A DNA stretch of 64,000 bases, taken from Candidatus Desulfarcum epimagneticum. GTDB lineage: Bacteria > Desulfobacterota > Desulfobacteria > Desulfobacterales > CR-1. The stretch is taken from contig CAACVI010000045.1 of assembly GCA_900659855.1 (NCBI GenBank), positions 219,174 through 283,173 of the forward strand, written 5' to 3'. Below the pieces are notes generated by a model. It did no database searches, had not been told where the DNA came from, and saw only the letters and a list, made by a program, of their open reading frames with translations. The translations under genes were made by a program, and so were the position numbers. Positions within the stretch are counted from its first letter, which is position 1; each line of letters starts with the position of its first letter. This document shows, one piece after another, positions 32,313 to 41,556 of this stretch.

Positions 32313-34334
32313 CTAGCCATCCAGGGCCTGGCGGTCGGCCATGGACATCATGACCCTTTCCCTGGCCTTGTCGATGCCCAGCTCTTTCCGTTTCCGGTCG
32401 ATATGGGCGATCATCTTATGGGCGTGTTTGATGGGATCGGGCTCGAAATCCCACATGCCGCCGTAAAGCTTCTCATGCTCCTTGCACAGGTAATCGTGGA
32501 ACACCGGGGCGCCGGAGGTGGGGAATGTCACGCCGAAGACCGTGTAGATGCCTGAGCTGACCACATACTGGCCGATGCTGATGGCCTTTTCGCTCATCCA
32601 TTCCGGGGCGCTTCCGGCCAAAGGCAGGTCGCAGATGTCGTTTCCGAGTCCGCCGGCCTTGACCACTTCCGTGGCGGCCAGGAGAAGACGGCTGTTGTCC
32701 ACGCATGACCCGCAGTGCAGGACCGGGGGAATGCCCACGGTCTCGCAGACCTCGGCCAGGCCGGGTCCGCAGTAAACCGCCGCGCTCTCAGGAGTCAGAA
32801 GGCCTTCCATGGCGCAGGCGATGCCGTTGCAGCCGGTGGTGAGCACGATGACGTCGTTTTTGATCAGCTCTTTGACCACCGTGATATGGGCCTCGTTGTG
32901 CTTGTTCCGGGCGTTGTTGCAGCCCACCACGGCGGCCACGCCGCGGATGCGCCCGTTGATGATGTTGTCGTTCAGGGTGTAATAGGTTCCCCGGAAGGTT
33001 CCGCCCAGGTGGTAGAGGATGGACTCCAGACCGAATCCCGCGACCTGGGTGGCTTTGTGCTGGGGAATCTGAACGTTGTCGCCCCGGTTCTGGAAGTTGT
33101 CGATGGCCATTTTCACGATCCGCTCGGCGTCTTCTATGGCATGATGCTCGTCAAACTCGATGTGGGTGACATTGTCCTGCTCCATCTTGGCGATGGGATG
33201 GGTGGTGATGAGCTTGGTGTGGAAGCACTTGGCCACGTTGGCCAGGTTCTGAAACACACACTGGATATCCACGACCATGGCGTCGCAGGCGCCGGTGATG
33301 ATGGCCAGCTCCTGCTGCAGGAAGGTGCCTGCCGGGGGCACGCCGTGGCGCTGGAGAATCTCGTTGGCCGTGCAGCAGATGCCGCCCAGCTGAATGCCCT
33401 TGGCGCCCTTGGATTTGGCGTATTCCACGATCTCCGGTTTCTGGGAAACCGCCACGATCATCTCGGAGAGCACCGGCTCATGGCCATGAACGATGATGTT
33501 GACGTGGTCTTCCTTCATGATGCCCAGATTGGCCTCGGACTGAAGGGGATAGGGGGTGCCGAACAGCACATCCTGGAGGTCCGTGGCCAGCATGGAGCCG
33601 CCCCATCCGTCGGCCAGCGAGGCCCGGGTGCCCTGTTTCATCAGGTTTTTGTAGTCCTGATCCACGCCCATATGGGTGCGGTGCATGACCTCCACGATCT
33701 CGCGGTCGATGTTCCGGGGCAGGACCCCGAGTTTTTCCCATTTCTCATACAGCGCCTCGGGCGCCCGTTTGAGATACTTAAGCTCGCCTTCGGGTTTGCC
33801 CCATTCGGCCAGGGCCACTTTGGCCACTTCCAGAGCGATCTCGTCGATGTCCCGGTCTTTTTCCTCGCCGTCCACCTCAACGGTGGTGGCCACGCCCAGA
33901 TGGGGCGCGATGGAAAGAAGTTTGGCGGTGTCTTTGATCTGATAGGCGTCGGTTTCCTTCCGGGCCGCCGACATGAAGACCTCGGCCACACAGCGTCCGT
34001 GGTCGGAGTGGGCCGCCGCGCCGCCGGCGATCATGCGCAGAAAGTTTCTCGCCGCGATGGTGTTGGCCGTGGCGCCGCACATGCCTTTTCGCTCGTCCTC
34101 GCCCTCGATTCCGCCCTTGGGAAGCGGCAGGCGGCAGGGGCCCATGGCGCAGTTTTTACAGCAGATTCCCTGGAGGCCGATGTTGCAGGCCTTCAGGTTT
34201 TCCGCCCGGTCGAAAATGGTTTCCACTCCCAGCTCGTGGGATCGATTGATCATCTCCTGGGTGGCCACGTCAATGGACGCCTTCTCGGCGTTGGCCAGCT
34301 TGGGAGCCTTTGCTTTTTTCTTTTCTTCTGCCAT
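32313..34334 (-). CDS. cooS: Anaerobic carbon monoxide dehydrogenase catalytic subunit
   Basis: This 673-residue nickel enzyme interconverts CO2 and CO. Near the N-terminus, CNIGLQGICCKNCAMGPCRL binds the D and B clusters. Further down, GGICCTANEILQRHG, VGCNNAR, TTGCNGIACAME and HCGSCVDNSRLL supply C-cluster ligands. CO made here travels to acetyl-CoA synthase (AcsB), whose gene lies 76 bases downstream. The gene is also called acsA when in this cluster. A 51-base gap follows acsD upstream. Confidence 0.96.
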   Translation of the reverse strand: MAEEKKKAKAPKLANAEKASIDVATQEMINRSHELGVETIFDRAENLKACNIGLQGICCKNCAMGPCRLPLPKGGIEGEDERKGMCGATANTIAARNFLRMIAGGAAAHSDHGRCVAEVFMSAARKETDAYQIKDTAKLLSIAPHLGVATTVEVDGEEKDRDIDEIALEVAKVALAEWGKPEGELKYLKRAPEALYEKWEKLGVLPRNIDREIVEVMHRTHMGVDQDYKNLMKQGTRASLADGWGGSMLATDLQDVLFGTPYPLQSEANLGIMKEDHVNIIVHGHEPVLSEMIVAVSQKPEIVEYAKSKGAKGIQLGGICCTANEILQRHGVPPAGTFLQQELAIITGACDAMVVDIQCVFQNLANVAKCFHTKLITTHPIAKMEQDNVTHIEFDEHHAIEDAERIVKMAIDNFQNRGDNVQIPQHKATQVAGFGLESILYHLGGTFRGTYYTLNDNIINGRIRGVAAVVGCNNARNKHNEAHITVVKELIKNDVIVLTTGCNGIACAMEGLLTPESAAVYCGPGLAEVCETVGIPPVLHCGSCVDNSRLLLAATEVVKAGGLGNDICDLPLAGSAPEWMSEKAISIGQYVVSSGIYTVFGVTFPTSGAPVFHDYLCKEHEKLYGGMWDFEPDPIKHAHKMIAHIDRKRKELGIDKARERVMMSMADRQALDG

Positions 34335-34385
34335 CAGAGGTTCCTCCTCATAATTGTCCGCGTATGCGCGTGTTATGCGTTTGGT

Positions 34386-35951
34386 TTAATATAGGTTGAC
34401 TCTTCGGTGGACCCAGCTCAAATTGTCCAGGATCCGCTCAAGCTCGGTTCTCTGCTCGGCGGCCGGGGTCATGGGGATCTCTTCGTCCTCTTCCCCCGCG
34501 TCCCGTTTGGCGGCCAGCTCGGCCCGCTCGGCGGAACGTTTGCGGCGAATTTCGTCCTCTTCGGCATCCCGTTTTTCCCTGGCCTTGGCGTCCGCCTCTT
34601 TTTGCGCTTTGGCCTCGGCGTCGGCCTTGGCTTTCGCGTCCGCCTCGGCTTTGGCTTTGGCGTCCGCATCGGCCTTGGCTTTGGCTTCCGCGTCCGCCTT
34701 GGCTTTGGCCTCCGCGTCCGCCTTGGCTTTGGCCTCGGCTTCGGCTTTGGCTTTGGCGTCCGCCTCGGGATCGGCCTTGGGCGCCGGCGCCGCCTTTTTC
34801 GGCTTGGCGGCCGCGGCCGGTTTGGCCTCGGCCTTGGGGGCGGCCTTTTTGGCCGGGGCGGCTTTTTTCGGCTTGGCGGCCGCGGCTTTCTTGGCAGGGG
34901 CCTTTTTCTCCTCCTCAATGGTCAGATCGGGCTCCGGGCTCAAAGCCGCCAGATCAACGTCCGCGTCGTCCAGCTCTTTTTTGATGGGCGCCGCGTCGGC
35001 CATGCCGCCGTCGATCATCAGGTCAATGAAGGAGCGGACCAGGCGAACGGCCTCGGGATGTCTCATGATCAGAATATCGGATCCGGCCATGAGATAGCTC
35101 ACCGCTCCCACCGTCTCCATCAGGATCCCCCGTTTTTCGGGATCACCCAGGGTCGGGGCCTCTTCAGAGGTCTGCTTGGCCTCTTTGCATTTCCAGACTT
35201 CGTTTCCCAGGTTGTTGATAATGGGGAACTGGAGTTTGTCGTCTCCCTGGGTCATGGCGGCCATTTTAAGCCGCTCCATCACCGAATAGGAATACTCAAG
35301 GCCGTATCCCAGACCGCCTGTGGTGGGGTCGATGATGATTTTGTCCATGGACATCCCCAGGTTCTCCAAAAGGATGTTGACCTGCTTGGCCAGGTTGACG
35401 TCGATGGGAGAGGACGAGATGATCATATGCCCGTATCCCATGGCGGCCGCGCCGATTCCCTTGTGATTTTTGTCCTCAACGGGGCCGATGGCCAGACTTT
35501 TTCCCTGGCATTCCTCGCAGACCTTTTTGAACACGTCCTCGTCTTTCTGGACATTGGCGCATCCCCATACCACCAGGGGAACATCCACAGCCTCGCTGAC
35601 TTTTTTCACTGTGGCCGCCGCCTCATCCGGACCGGCGTTTTTGCCGTTGGGATCAATGCTTTTGAGCTGAAGCGCGATGATGTCCGCGCCGTGCTCATCC
35701 ACGCATTTTTTGGCCCAGGCCGCCGGATCGCCGATCACATCGCGAAAATGGGCCAGGGCGGCCTCCGGCCAGTCCTCCGGCTCCATATCCCAGACCTCCA
35801 TGGCGATTTTAGGCTTATTGGGAATATCTCCTTCGAACTGATAAAAAGGGTAACAGGTCTCGCCGCCAACGACGACCTCCTTGTCTCCCCCGCCAAGGGG
35901 GATCGCTTTGATCCCGCCGGCATAAGATTCCTTGTAAAATTCAAAAGCCAA
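34386..35951 (-). CDS. acsD: Corrinoid iron-sulfur protein small subunit with long Ala/Lys repeat tail
   Basis: Residues 1-345 form the usual AcsD barrel (IALQLKSIDPNGKN, VPLVVWGCANVQKDEDVFKK, GMSMDKIIIDPTTGGLGYGLEY, AGSDILIMRHPEAV). The remaining 176 residues are not part of the standard enzyme. Residues 349-393 are Pro/Ala/Lys-rich (PAKKA, AKPKKAAP). Residues 394-455 repeat AKAKAD or AEAKAK and should form one long helix. A charged helix (456-490) and a conserved-looking end, TELERILDNLSWVHRRVNLY, complete it. The tail may tether the complex to DNA, membrane or partners. It heads the CODH/ACS cluster. Confidence 0.93.
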   Translation of the reverse strand: MAFEFYKESYAGGIKAIPLGGGDKEVVVGGETCYPFYQFEGDIPNKPKIAMEVWDMEPEDWPEAALAHFRDVIGDPAAWAKKCVDEHGADIIALQLKSIDPNGKNAGPDEAAATVKKVSEAVDVPLVVWGCANVQKDEDVFKKVCEECQGKSLAIGPVEDKNHKGIGAAAMGYGHMIISSSPIDVNLAKQVNILLENLGMSMDKIIIDPTTGGLGYGLEYSYSVMERLKMAAMTQGDDKLQFPIINNLGNEVWKCKEAKQTSEEAPTLGDPEKRGILMETVGAVSYLMAGSDILIMRHPEAVRLVRSFIDLMIDGGMADAAPIKKELDDADVDLAALSPEPDLTIEEEKKAPAKKAAAAKPKKAAPAKKAAPKAEAKPAAAAKPKKAAPAPKADPEADAKAKAEAEAKAKADAEAKAKADAEAKAKADADAKAKAEADAKAKADAEAKAQKEADAKAREKRDAEEDEIRRKRSAERAELAAKRDAGEEDEEIPMTPAAEQRTELERILDNLSWVHRRVNLY

Positions 35952-36169
35952 TGTTGCCTCCTTATCGATTTGAAACCGATGAAAATGTTGAGGTTTTAAT
36001 CATTTCAAACCACAGGAAAAACCGAAAAAAACGGTCTTTCCCAAAGATAAAAATGTTTTTCCCGAAAAATCCCCCCCCCTTCATGTGGCATCTTTATTTT
36101 TAATAATCCCGCATATTTCTTTAACAATTCAATATTATTTCAATATCATTATTCTTATAGAAAACAACT

Positions 36170-36196
36170 TTTATATGGGGCGGTTCCATTTGTCAA
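36170..36196 (-). promoter_or_regulatory. Possible acs operon promoter
   Basis: On the minus strand TTGACA (36196-36191) and TATAAA (36175-36170) are 15 bases apart, in an AT-rich region. This would give a leader of about 210 bases before acsD. The 312-base gap 35952-36263 holds this and a run of nine or ten C near 36069-36078; nothing else was seen. Confidence 0.35.
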
Positions 36197-36263
36197 TAGA
36201 TGGTTGCCTTTAAATTCCAATTAATAGATAAACTTAATTCATTCTCATAGCGGCGTCGCGGCG

Positions 36264-36638
36264 TCATGTTTTGACCTGTCCGGAAAAATTTTCCCCGGCG
36301 GTCATGTTCCCGGATGTTTTGTAAGTGACCTCGCCGTTTAATTTGCCCCCGGCCTCCACCACCAGGTCTTTGCACACGATTTTCCCCGAGCAGCTTCCGT
36401 TGGGAAGAATCTTCAGCTCATCCGACACGCTCAGCTCGCCCTCGAACACGCCTCCGACGGTGATGTCGGCCGCCCGGGTTTCCGCGTAAACCGCTCCCTC
36501 GGCGGCGATGACGACCTCGGTTCCCTCCAGGCGCCCCTTCACCGTCCCCTTGATGATGAGTTTTCCCCGTGTGGAAAGCATGCCGTCCACCGTCACTCCC
36601 TTGTCAATGATTGAAATATTTTCCGGTTTGTCGCCCAC
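36264..36638 (-). CDS. Bactofilin
   Basis: This protein of 124 residues is a bactofilin: short strands with Gly turns throughout (DKGVTVDGMLSTRGKLIIKG, VKGRLEGTEVVIAAEGAV, GVFEGELSVSDELKI, GKIVCKDLVVEAGGKLNGEV), which fold as a beta helix and form filaments under the membrane. GTG 36638 preceded by AAGGAGG is the start; the longer frame from 36806 overlaps another gene. Bactofilins such as CcmA direct local wall synthesis and cell curvature. It is the last gene of an operon with wall hydrolase genes. Confidence 0.92.
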   Translation of the reverse strand: MGDKPENISIIDKGVTVDGMLSTRGKLIIKGTVKGRLEGTEVVIAAEGAVYAETRAADITVGGVFEGELSVSDELKILPNGSCSGKIVCKDLVVEAGGKLNGEVTYKTSGNMTAGENFSGQVKT

Positions 36639-36706
36639 GATGCGCCTCCTTCGGATTGTTTTCCATAATGCGTGGCCAAAACGGCCCGGGCCCTCGCGCC
36701 CCGCCG

Positions 36707-38236
36707 TCAGTTTAAATTCACCCAAAGCGTCCCGATGTCCGCCCCGTGATAATGGACGACAATCCGGTACGTTTTTCCGTTCTTGCGCCAGGAATAGCGT
36801 TTCCACAAATCTTTTTTCGTGTCGATGACATATCCCCGGTCCTCGCCCCGGTTGACATTTTTATCTCCCACGAACCCCTTGAAATTCACCGTCAGATCCG
36901 GGGAGGGAATGTCCTGCGCCTCCACATCCACAATCTCCAGCCTGTCCCCCCGGGTCAAATCGAGACGCTCCCCGCCCCCGGCGGTCCGCTCTTCCCCGTT
37001 CACCCTGAGGATGAAGACAAGGGACCGGCGGGGTTTTTCGCCGGGGCTCGAAGACACGTAAACCCCCTTTGTTTTCTTTGAAACGGCCACGTCGATCCTG
37101 CCGCAGGGAGAATAATCCTTTCGGACAATGATATGAACGGGCTTTCTGATTTTAATGTCGCGCTTGATGTCGTTCAGCGCCCCGTGTCCCAGGACATCGA
37201 CGCTCAGCCCCCTTTCATAGTTGGCCTCTATATGAGAGACCCGGATGGTGTCGCCCTTCCCGACATGAAGGGTCTCGTTGTTTTTCAAAGCCACCGGCAG
37301 CATGCCGTTGACCAGAATCACCAGGTATTTCAGCTCGGGATCAGACAGATTGATGCCCGGGGTTTCCGGGACGATGCCCATGACATCCATAAAGGCGTTG
37401 ATGGCCAGATTGTGATGGCGGACTTTCAGTCTCAGGGGAAGGGACTTGCTGGTCTCCACCCCGAAGGCGGGAATCCCGCATTGATACAGGGCGTAATAGG
37501 TCGCGGATTTTCTCTGCTCCCTGTGCAGGGTGGATCGATGCCGGGTGTTGTGATTGTTGAATTTAAAATAATGGTCGGGGTTTTTGACCCGCAGGTTGAT
37601 CTGCCGGGCCACCTCCCGGGCCATCCGGCCCAGGAAAACGGTTTGCCCCGTATCGGTGTGGTGCACATCGGTGTCGGCGATGATGGACTGGCCGTAGCGT
37701 TTGGGGTTTCTCTGGGGACTTTCCCATTTTTCCGAAAAAAACCCGGACCCGTCATGAAGGTTGAGCAGGCAGTCGCTTTCGGCGATGAGCTTTTTCAATA
37801 TCCCCACGATCTTGGCCTCGTAATTGCCCTTCTGGGCGCCGGCGAATTTCCGGTTCATGTCCTCGTTGACCTTGCGCTTTTTTAAGACAATGGATTGAAA
37901 ATTCGCCCGGGGCACCACGATGAGACCGCCCCGCGCCAGGGTGAGGTCCGCGTAAAGGTCAGCGGATAAAAAACCCCCGGGCTCGTCCCCCTGGATCCCC
38001 CCCACGAGCATCAGGGTCTTTCCTTTTTCCTTCCCGTGAATCCGGTACACATTCAGCTCATGATCCGAGCCTTCGAAATAAACGGTGTGGACCCGGTCCT
38101 GGGCCCGGCATACCCCCGGCCAGGCGAAGACCAGGACTGCGACCAGGGCCGCGCCTGAGAAAAAAGCCTTTGACGCGCGGGATAAAAACGACGGGCCTTT
38201 GGCCCGGCGCCCGCTTATTTTCCGGCGCGCTCTCAT
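36707..38236 (-). CDS. M99-family (Csd4-like) D,L-carboxypeptidase
   Basis: This 509-residue exported protein has an N-terminal hydrophobic segment (residues about 25-44) and then a carboxypeptidase domain. LVGGIQGDEPGG places Gln82 and Glu85, and NLHDGSGFF places His161, as zinc ligands. Gln in place of the usual His is the mark of Csd4 of Helicobacter pylori, which trims peptidoglycan tripeptides and makes cells helical. C-terminal beta domains follow (residues about 300-509). Its ATG overlaps the preceding gene's stop by 4 bases. Confidence 0.85.
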   Translation of the reverse strand: MRARRKISGRRAKGPSFLSRASKAFFSGAALVAVLVFAWPGVCRAQDRVHTVYFEGSDHELNVYRIHGKEKGKTLMLVGGIQGDEPGGFLSADLYADLTLARGGLIVVPRANFQSIVLKKRKVNEDMNRKFAGAQKGNYEAKIVGILKKLIAESDCLLNLHDGSGFFSEKWESPQRNPKRYGQSIIADTDVHHTDTGQTVFLGRMAREVARQINLRVKNPDHYFKFNNHNTRHRSTLHREQRKSATYYALYQCGIPAFGVETSKSLPLRLKVRHHNLAINAFMDVMGIVPETPGINLSDPELKYLVILVNGMLPVALKNNETLHVGKGDTIRVSHIEANYERGLSVDVLGHGALNDIKRDIKIRKPVHIIVRKDYSPCGRIDVAVSKKTKGVYVSSSPGEKPRRSLVFILRVNGEERTAGGGERLDLTRGDRLEIVDVEAQDIPSPDLTVNFKGFVGDKNVNRGEDRGYVIDTKKDLWKRYSWRKNGKTYRIVVHYHGADIGTLWVNLN

Positions 38237-38958
38237 TTGATGGAAAATTCCCGTTCAGACATCAGTTTCCCTTTGGAATCAAATAAATAGACCCGGAACA
38301 GATGAAAAGCCGACGGGTCGCCGGCTCCTTTGATATCCAGGGTCACGGGCCCGTTTGAGCCCGGGGAATACGCCACGCCCCTGGCGGGGGAGGACGGCTC
38401 GCCGGAATCAAACGCCCCGGCCGGAAAAAAACGCCAGGTCTTTTCGTCCCCGGCGTCGCCTTTCAAAACCGCCAGAAGACGCCAGGGCGAATCCGGTTTC
38501 TCAAACACGCCTTCCAGGCCCAGGCGAAAGGCGGCCCGAAGCCCGCCGGGGTTCCCGGACAGGGAAAAATCCGTCAGGCGGGTTTTCACCGGGCCTTTTC
38601 CCCGGCCCGGCCCCAAATCGCCCCGGGACGCCCTCTCCAGCATGGCCAGCTTGGCCAGAAGCATCTCCTTGTCATCCTGAAGCGACGCGGCCCGTGCCCG
38701 GGAAGCGGCCAGGTCCTTTGAAAGCGCCGCGTTCTCATCCCGCGCCCCTTTGTAAAGCGCGAAAAAAATCCCGGCGGAGGCGGCGGAGACAAAAAGAAAG
38801 GCCGCCATGACCCCGGCCATGGCCATAAAATTTCGAACGGCCGTCCGCCCTCCCCGGTCGTCCACAATCAGGAATGTGGAGCGGGCCATCCGTCCATACA
38901 CACGTTTTATTTTTCCTCCGGCTAAAGCGCTTCCCATATTTCCCGGTATATTTTCCAT
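38233..38958 (-). CDS. Bitopic membrane protein with short coiled coil
   Basis: This 241-residue protein has a cytoplasmic basic N-terminus, one membrane helix (residues about 45-70), then a coiled-coil-like helix (DENAALSKDLAASRARAASLQDDKEMLLAKLAML is the region) and a periplasmic beta domain (residues about 120-241). No family is recognised. It overlaps the L,D-transpeptidase-like gene by 37 bases and the carboxypeptidase gene by 4, so all are co-translated. A scaffold role between bactofilin and the wall enzymes, like that of Csd5 or Csd7 in Helicobacter, is a guess from position and topology. Confidence 0.6.
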   Translation of the reverse strand: MENIPGNMGSALAGGKIKRVYGRMARSTFLIVDDRGGRTAVRNFMAMAGVMAAFLFVSAASAGIFFALYKGARDENAALSKDLAASRARAASLQDDKEMLLAKLAMLERASRGDLGPGRGKGPVKTRLTDFSLSGNPGGLRAAFRLGLEGVFEKPDSPWRLLAVLKGDAGDEKTWRFFPAGAFDSGEPSSPARGVAYSPGSNGPVTLDIKGAGDPSAFHLFRVYLFDSKGKLMSEREFSIK

Positions 38959-40268
38959 CCCGTTCCTTCGCGTTTCAAAACAAGTTTCTTTTTCCCCACC
39001 GCCCTGTAAAGAGGCGACTCATACGTCTGAACAAAGTCGGCCTCGGCCCGGTCTCCCCCGACTTTCACATCCAGCCGGTCTTTGGAGACCCGGATATAGG
39101 CGTATTTCAGGTTCAGACTCTCCTTGTGCCTGAGCCACTTCTTTTTGTCCATACGGCCGCTTTTGAAATCCCCGGCGTAAAATCCCCCATAGCGGCGGAT
39201 GTCTTTTTGGGACCACGCCCGGATCCACTGGTCGATCATCCCGGCGATATTCTTTTTCTCGGACGCGGCCGCCGCAATCTTCCGGACCCGCCGCGCCGCC
39301 GGGAGCAGGGGGTTTTCATCCGAAGCCGATTTTTTTTCCTCGTGGCCATACACGTCGCCCACGATTTTAAGCGCTCCGGATTTTTCCGACAGGAAAAGTT
39401 TCTTAAACCCGATGGGAACGCTCACACCGTCGATTTTGAAAAAGAGGTCAAATGTGACCGTGTAAATATCCTTATGCTTTAAAATGACCCTGTTTTTCAT
39501 CCCCATTTCGAAAGCGGCCGGCCCCGCGCCCAAAAAATTCCGAATGGCGTTCCATGTGTTCCACCACCGGATGTCCGGAGCGTAGGCGGGGTCATAGAAC
39601 TCCAGGTAGTCGTGGTACGCGCTCCCGGATATGGAGGCGGCCCACCGGGAGAGAAACCGCGCCGCGGCGCTCTTCCGCCGGGCCAGCTCTTCGGCCGGGA
39701 CGTATGAAATTTTCTCCACAATGGCCGCCGGGGTACGGCCCAGGGTGATGTAATCCGAAAGGGCCTCGATGTCGGGATTGGCCAGGGCCACGCACCCATT
39801 AGAGTCCATGGGCTCAATGGGTTTGTTGGTTCCATGCAGCCATATGGCGCTGCCGGTCTTGCCTGAGGCCCGGTCCAGGAAGTTGGGATAGTCCATGGGA
39901 AAGGCATATGAGCCGTAAATGGGGGTCAGATCATGGCGGGGGTGTTTCCGAATAAAAAAATAAATCCCCTCCGGGGTTTTCTTGTCCCCGGCCACCTTCT
40001 TGTCCCCGGCCGCCTCGCCCGTGGAGCATTGAAAACTCAAACGTCTGGAGAGTTTGCCGTCAAACTCGTAAAGAAAAAGAGACTGGGCGCTTTTGTCCAC
40101 CAGAACAGCGCGCTGAACGCGGTCTCCTTCTCCCAGGTCCACAAACACATCCGGGATTCGGTCCCCGTCATCGGGAGGGGCGAGCGCCCCGGCCTTTTGC
40201 GTGAAAAGAAAAAACCCGACGGCCCAAAGGGCCATAAACATCCTGATCCGATATGATCTCATATTCAT
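38922..40268 (-). CDS. L,D-transpeptidase-fold protein with NTF2-like domain (Csd6-like)
   Basis: This 448-residue exported protein starts with a signal-like segment (FMALWAVGFFLFTQKAGALA). The YkuD-type domain spans about residues 50-175, with IWLHGTN (His145) and MDSNGCVAL (Cys159) as catalytic residues. The C-terminal part (about 320-448), with IDQWIRAWSQKDIRRYGGFYAGDF, has the pattern of an NTF2-like pocket. This combination is that of Csd6 in Helicobacter, which is an L,D-carboxypeptidase that trims tetrapeptides, a step before Csd4. It is the first gene of the shape operon. Confidence 0.85.
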   Translation of the reverse strand: MNMRSYRIRMFMALWAVGFFLFTQKAGALAPPDDGDRIPDVFVDLGEGDRVQRAVLVDKSAQSLFLYEFDGKLSRRLSFQCSTGEAAGDKKVAGDKKTPEGIYFFIRKHPRHDLTPIYGSYAFPMDYPNFLDRASGKTGSAIWLHGTNKPIEPMDSNGCVALANPDIEALSDYITLGRTPAAIVEKISYVPAEELARRKSAAARFLSRWAASISGSAYHDYLEFYDPAYAPDIRWWNTWNAIRNFLGAGPAAFEMGMKNRVILKHKDIYTVTFDLFFKIDGVSVPIGFKKLFLSEKSGALKIVGDVYGHEEKKSASDENPLLPAARRVRKIAAAASEKKNIAGMIDQWIRAWSQKDIRRYGGFYAGDFKSGRMDKKKWLRHKESLNLKYAYIRVSKDRLDVKVGGDRAEADFVQTYESPLYRAVGKKKLVLKREGTGWKIYREIWEAL

Positions 40269-40278
40269 CCGGCCGCGC

Positions 40279-40529
40279 TCAGGCGGCGTCCAAATTGTTT
40301 AAAAAAAAATCCCCGTTGTCCACATACACGGCCCGGCCCATCCGCTCTTTGTCCTGAATGACAAAGGGAATGATCCCGTTTCCCGGGGCCATGAGCGCAT
40401 GCCCGTCATATGATGAGATGGGCGCTATCCACGATGGCGGCGTCGGGGCAAAGGCCCAGGATGACCCTTCATGACCCCGGCGTATTCGTCCGCCAGGCCG
40501 AAATCGGTGAGAAGGGTGATGACGGCCAT
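40279..40529 (-). pseudogene. Decayed SAM hydroxide adenosyltransferase (DUF62) gene
   Basis: The ATG at 40529, directly after ruvB, encodes MAVITLLTDFGLADEYAGVM, the exact N-terminal pattern of SAM hydrolases/hydroxide adenosyltransferases. After about 22 codons a frameshift follows, and VILGLCPDAAIVD continues in another frame to an early stop. A third frame then gives ALMAPGNGIIPFVIQDKE and a short end. More than half of the normal 260-residue gene is missing. The remnant fills the ruvB to L,D-transpeptidase gap. Confidence 0.7.
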
Positions 40530-40530
40530 A

Positions 40531-41556
40531 TCAGACCACGCGCCCCAGATGCCGATACGCGCTTTCGGAAATTTTTCGCCCCGAAGAGGTTCGCGTGACA
40601 AAGCCGATTTTCAAAAGATAGGGCTCCACCACATCGGCCAGGGTGTCCTTTTCCTCCTGAAGCGCGGCGGCGATGGCCTCGATCCCGGCCGGGCCCCCCT
40701 TGTAAAAATCGATGACGGCGCCGAGATAGCGGCGGTCCAGGCGGGTCAGGCCCATCTCATCCACACCCTCCAGGCCCAGGGCCGCTTTCACCGTGTCCGC
40801 CGTGATGACCCCGTCCGCCCGGACCTGGGCGTAATCCCTGGCCCTTTTCAAAAGGCGGTTGACGATTCGGGGGGTGCCCCTGGATCTTTTGGACAGCTCA
40901 CGGGCGCCGCCGTCGTCCATGGGGACATCCAGGATGGCGGCGGACCGGCGGACGATTTTCACCAGATCGTCGGAGTTGTAAAAATCCAGGCTTCTGAAAA
41001 TGCCGAAGCGCTCCCGAAGCGGGGCGGACAAAAGCCCGGCCCGGGTGGTGGCCCCCACCAGGGTGAAACGGTTGAGCCGGTACCGGTGGCTTCGGGCGTG
41101 GATGCCCTGGTCAAACACAAAATCCACCGCGAAATCCTCCATGGCCGAGTATAAAAATTCCTCCACCGCCTTGGGCAGACGATGAATCTCATCGATAAAC
41201 AGCACGTCCCCTTCCTGGATATGGGTCAAAATGCCGATCAGGTCCCCGGCTTTTTCAATGGCCGGTCCCGAGGTGGCGGTGAGATTTCCCCCGATTTCAT
41301 TGGCGATGATATGGGCCAGGGTGGTTTTTCCCAGGCCCGGGGGGCCGTGGAACAGCACATGCTCAATGGGCTCGTTTCTCATGGAGGCCGCGTCAATGGC
41401 GATGGAAAGAGTCTCCACCGCTTCGCGCTGCCCCACGTATTCCGAAAAACGCGCGGGCCTCAGCGAGGCGATATCGGGCTCCTGGTCCATGTCCGCGGGG
41501 CCGGGCGAAAGCAGGCCGAGCCCGTCCCGGCAGTCCGGGAAAAAATCCTCAGTCAT
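40531..41556 (-). CDS. ruvB: Holliday junction branch migration ATPase
   Basis: RuvB is the hexameric motor that moves Holliday junctions. The 341 residues include [19 protein letters not shown] (Walker A), [12 protein letters not shown] (Walker B), the sensor [19 protein letters not shown] and a C-terminal winged helix ([20 protein letters not shown]). It overlaps the ruvA stop by 4 bases. ruvC is not in the window. The length is standard. Confidence 0.98.
   Translation of the reverse strand: MTEDFFPDCRDGLGLLSPGPADMDQEPDIASLRPARFSEYVGQREAVETLSIAIDAASMRNEPIEHVLFHGPPGLGKTTLAHIIANEIGGNLTATSGPAIEKAGDLIGILTHIQEGDVLFIDEIHRLPKAVEEFLYSAMEDFAVDFVFDQGIHARSHRYRLNRFTLVGATTRAGLLSAPLRERFGIFRSLDFYNSDDLVKIVRRSAAILDVPMDDGGARELSKRSRGTPRIVNRLLKRARDYAQVRADGVITADTVKAALGLEGVDEMGLTRLDRRYLGAVIDFYKGGPAGIEAIAAALQEEKDTLADVVEPYLLKIGFVTRTSSGRKISESAYRHLGRVV

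Noticed and set aside
32715..34394. 559-codon open frame on the + strand opposite cooS
   Set aside because: It is an antisense frame kept open by GC-rich codon use in cooS; no known motifs are present.
34407..35999. 530-codon open frame on the + strand opposite acsD, rich in Gly, Leu and Arg
   Set aside because: It is the antisense shadow of acsD; its low-complexity runs mirror the AKAKAD repeat, and it has no recognisable domain or separate ribosome binding site.
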